This document shows, piece after piece, positions 39,445-39,728 of a DNA stretch of 39,728 bases. Within the stretch, counting starts at the first letter, position 1. The number at the start of each line of letters is the position of its first letter. The translations under genes were made by a program, and so were the position numbers. Under the pieces are notes generated by a model. It ran no database searches and was not told where the DNA came from. It saw nothing but the letters and a program-made list of their open reading frames with translations. Origin of the DNA: Oscillospiraceae bacterium (lineage in GTDB: Bacteria; Bacillota; Clostridia; Oscillospirales; Oscillospiraceae); assembly GCA_031281255.1 (NCBI GenBank), contig JAITFR010000090.1, positions 1 through 39,728 on the forward strand, written 5' to 3'.

Positions 39445-39728
39445 ATGTCATACGAATCTATGTTGTGGTACAAAAAACCGGCTGATACCAATGTTTGGAC
39501 AGAGGCATTACCAATAGGTAACGGGCGGTTGGGTGCAATGGTTTTTGGTGGTACAAGGTTTGAACGGATTCAATTTAACGAGGACTCTGTTTGGTCAGGT
39601 GGATTTCGTGACCGCACAAATCCGTATTCAAAAATAAAACTGGATGAAATCCGCCAGCTTCTGCGAACAGGTAAAATACAAGAAGCAGAAAACCTCGTTC
39701 GTTACTCATTTACCGGAACACCTGAGTT
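39445..39728 (+). CDS. Glycoside hydrolase family 95 (alpha-fucosidase type), 5' part
   Basis: The window ends inside this gene; 94 codons are visible. The opening LWYKKPADTNVWTEALPIGNGRLGAMVFGG, read with RIQFNEDSVWSGG and the NPYSKIKLDEIRQLL block, is the typical N-terminal domain of GH95 enzymes. These remove alpha-1,2-fucose (some members alpha-galactose) from host or plant glycans. No signal peptide is seen, so a cytosolic enzyme is expected. ATG 39445 has AAAGGA about 11 nt upstream; an in-frame ATG at 39433 overlaps that site. Active-site residues lie beyond the window. It is 95 nt after the deacetylase stop. Confidence 0.85.
   Translation, partial: MSYESMLWYKKPADTNVWTEALPIGNGRLGAMVFGGTRFERIQFNEDSVWSGGFRDRTNPYSKIKLDEIRQLLRTGKIQEAENLVRYSFTGTPE

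Overview
The window is AT-rich with short intergenic gaps. It looks like a chromosomal segment of an anaerobic, low-GC Gram-positive bacterium, most likely class Clostridia. The signs are a large Bacillus-type SRP RNA next to dnaX and ybaB/ebfC, the archaeal/eukaryal-type ProS, an M32 carboxypeptidase, a recJ-rel-dtd-recD2 cluster and an Agr-type quorum-sensing locus. No insertion sequence, phage module or CRISPR array is visible. The genus cannot be told from sequence reading alone.

Layout. Positions 1-2524 hold a minus-strand unit: beta-propeller-like membrane protein, CvpA-like protein, pgsA. Then come yjbQ (-) and an M32 carboxypeptidase (+) separated by tandem heptamer repeats. Positions 4860-9381 are a minus-strand operon: PMT-type mannosyltransferase, rpiB, a small membrane protein, tmk, mltG and tRNA-Ser(UGA). 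proS (+) follows. Positions 11117-14098 are a complete agr-like operon on the minus strand in the order agrB, agrD, agrA, agrC. The 43-codon agrD is easily missed. A 77-bp dyad built of four LytTR-type repeats separates agrB from a divergent two-part lipoprotein gene (14228-16558). Next on the minus strand are htpG, a DUF4214-bearing amidase and a tetR gene with a palindrome in front of it.

Positions 21347-29679 form a second long minus-strand operon: recJ, rel, dtd, recD2, comF, mreB. Upstream of it is a 115-nt fold-back element (29753-29867) with a 24-bp closing stem and two similar inner hairpins. A zinc-ribbon/proline-rich DUF975 gene (+), murC (-), an acyl-CoA ligase-gltX-hypothetical unit (+), ebfC-dnaX-SRP RNA (-), a polysaccharide deacetylase (+) and the start of a GH95 glycosidase (+, cut by the window end) complete the segment.

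How it works together. Most genes are housekeeping: envelope building (pgsA, mltG, murC, mreB, amidase, deacetylase), translation (proS, gltX, tRNA, SRP), DNA repair and replication (recJ, recD2, dnaX, ebfC) and stress control (rel, htpG). The accessory part is the agr locus. Its predicted signal carries a serine where the classical staphylococcal peptides have cysteine. Its operator arrangement mirrors the staphylococcal P2/P3 layout, with a lipoprotein gene where RNAIII lies in Staphylococcus. Other points for follow-up are the fold-back element, at least four genes whose promoters sit so close to the start codon that leaderless mRNAs are likely, and families of period-7 intergenic repeats.
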